Shown piece after piece: positions 4,836 to 5,100 of a stretch of 5,100 nucleotides of DNA (position 1 is the first letter of the stretch; every line of letters starts with the position of its first letter). The stretch lies in assembly GCA_025924435.1 (NCBI GenBank), contig JAICIL010000323.1:1-5100 (forward strand), read 5' to 3'. The DNA is from Chloroflexia bacterium. GTDB taxonomy: Bacteria; Chloroflexota; Chloroflexia; Thermomicrobiales; JALYUS01. A program made the position numbers and the translations under genes. The notes under the pieces are model-generated. The model made no database searches and had not been told where the DNA came from. It worked only from the letters and a program-made list of their open reading frames with translations.

Positions 4836-5100
4836 GTGGGCAAGGCGCGATTCGAGCGGAATAAGCCGCATGTGAACGTGGGGACGATCGGGCATGTGGA
4901 CCACGGCAAGACGACGCTGACGGCGGCGATCACCAAGACGCTCGCCTTGCAGGGGCGGACCTCGTTCAAGGCGTTCGACCAGATCGACAACGCCCCCGAG
5001 GAGCGGGCGCGGGGGATCACGATCGCCATCGCCCACGTCGAGTACGAGACGGAGAAGCGGCACTACGCGCACGTCGACTGCCCCGGCCACGCCGACTACA
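4836..5100 (+). CDS. tuf: Elongation factor Tu, N-terminal part; 3' end outside window
   Basis: EF-Tu is the cytoplasmic GTPase that carries aminoacyl-tRNA to the ribosomal A site. Translation from GTG gives 88 complete codons, under a quarter of the usual ~400. It opens with [18 protein letters not shown] and has the P-loop G-H-V-D-H-G-K-T (19-26), switch I R-G-I-T-I (59-63) with its Mg-binding Thr62, and the D-x-x-G motif D-C-P-G (81-84) followed by H-A-D-Y. All key G-domain residues reached so far are present. The post-switch sequence [10 protein letters not shown] differs from the proteobacterial I-N-T-S-H-V-E-Y and is like Chloroflexota sequences as I recall them. No fusA or ribosomal gene lies upstream; tuf has its own promoter and leader, so it is not in the str-operon arrangement here, and secE/nusG-type genes may follow (inference). 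Confidence 0.97.
   Translation, partial: MGKARFERNKPHVNVGTIGHVDHGKTTLTAAITKTLALQGRTSFKAFDQIDNAPEERARGITIAIAHVEYETEKRHYAHVDCPGHADY

Overview
This 5.1 kb window is high-GC chromosomal DNA with bacterial gene organisation. The best lineage clue is the partial EF-Tu at the right edge: its switch I stretch and the flanking [26 protein letters not shown] sequence resemble, from memory, Chloroflexota (Thermomicrobia-like) EF-Tu. That placement is tentative. The high GC, the extended -10 promoter candidates and the heptamer-type intergenic repeat do not contradict it. Nothing looks phage- or plasmid-derived.

Layout, left to right. (1) 2-499 (+): C-terminal part of a secreted M23 (LytM-type) peptidase, an Ala/Pro-rich linker followed by the catalytic domain. 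(2) 574-876 (-): an unrecognised 100-residue protein with two membrane segments. (3) 1005-2090 (-): a CorA-family divalent-metal channel. (4) 2246-2644 (-): a small exported protein with a signal peptide and one predicted Ig/Fn3-like beta-sandwich. (5) 2778-3155 (+): a small lipoprotein, also a predicted beta-sandwich, diverging from the previous gene. (6) 3152-3236: a heptamer-based inverted repeat that holds the stop codons of the two converging genes around it. (7) 3211-4548 (-): phenylacetate-CoA ligase, paaK. (8) 4549-4835: a divergent regulatory region with an extended -10 promoter facing paaK, overlapping inverted repeats, and a good sigma-70-type promoter facing right. The right-facing transcript would begin with two perfect hairpins. 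(9) 4836-5100 (+): the first 88 codons of tuf (EF-Tu), with a GTG start and a strong Shine-Dalgarno.

The genes do not form one pathway. Three (M23 peptidase, exported beta-sandwich protein, lipoprotein) act outside the membrane, CorA acts in it, and PaaK and EF-Tu are cytoplasmic. Neighbouring genes alternate in strand, so most are probably transcribed singly; the only same-strand run is 2246-2644, corA and the small membrane protein, with gaps of about 155 and 128 bases. I see no new multi-gene system. The most informative non-coding signals are the hairpin-rich tuf leader and the inverted repeat that supplies the 3' ends of two genes, including the last eight residues of PaaK.
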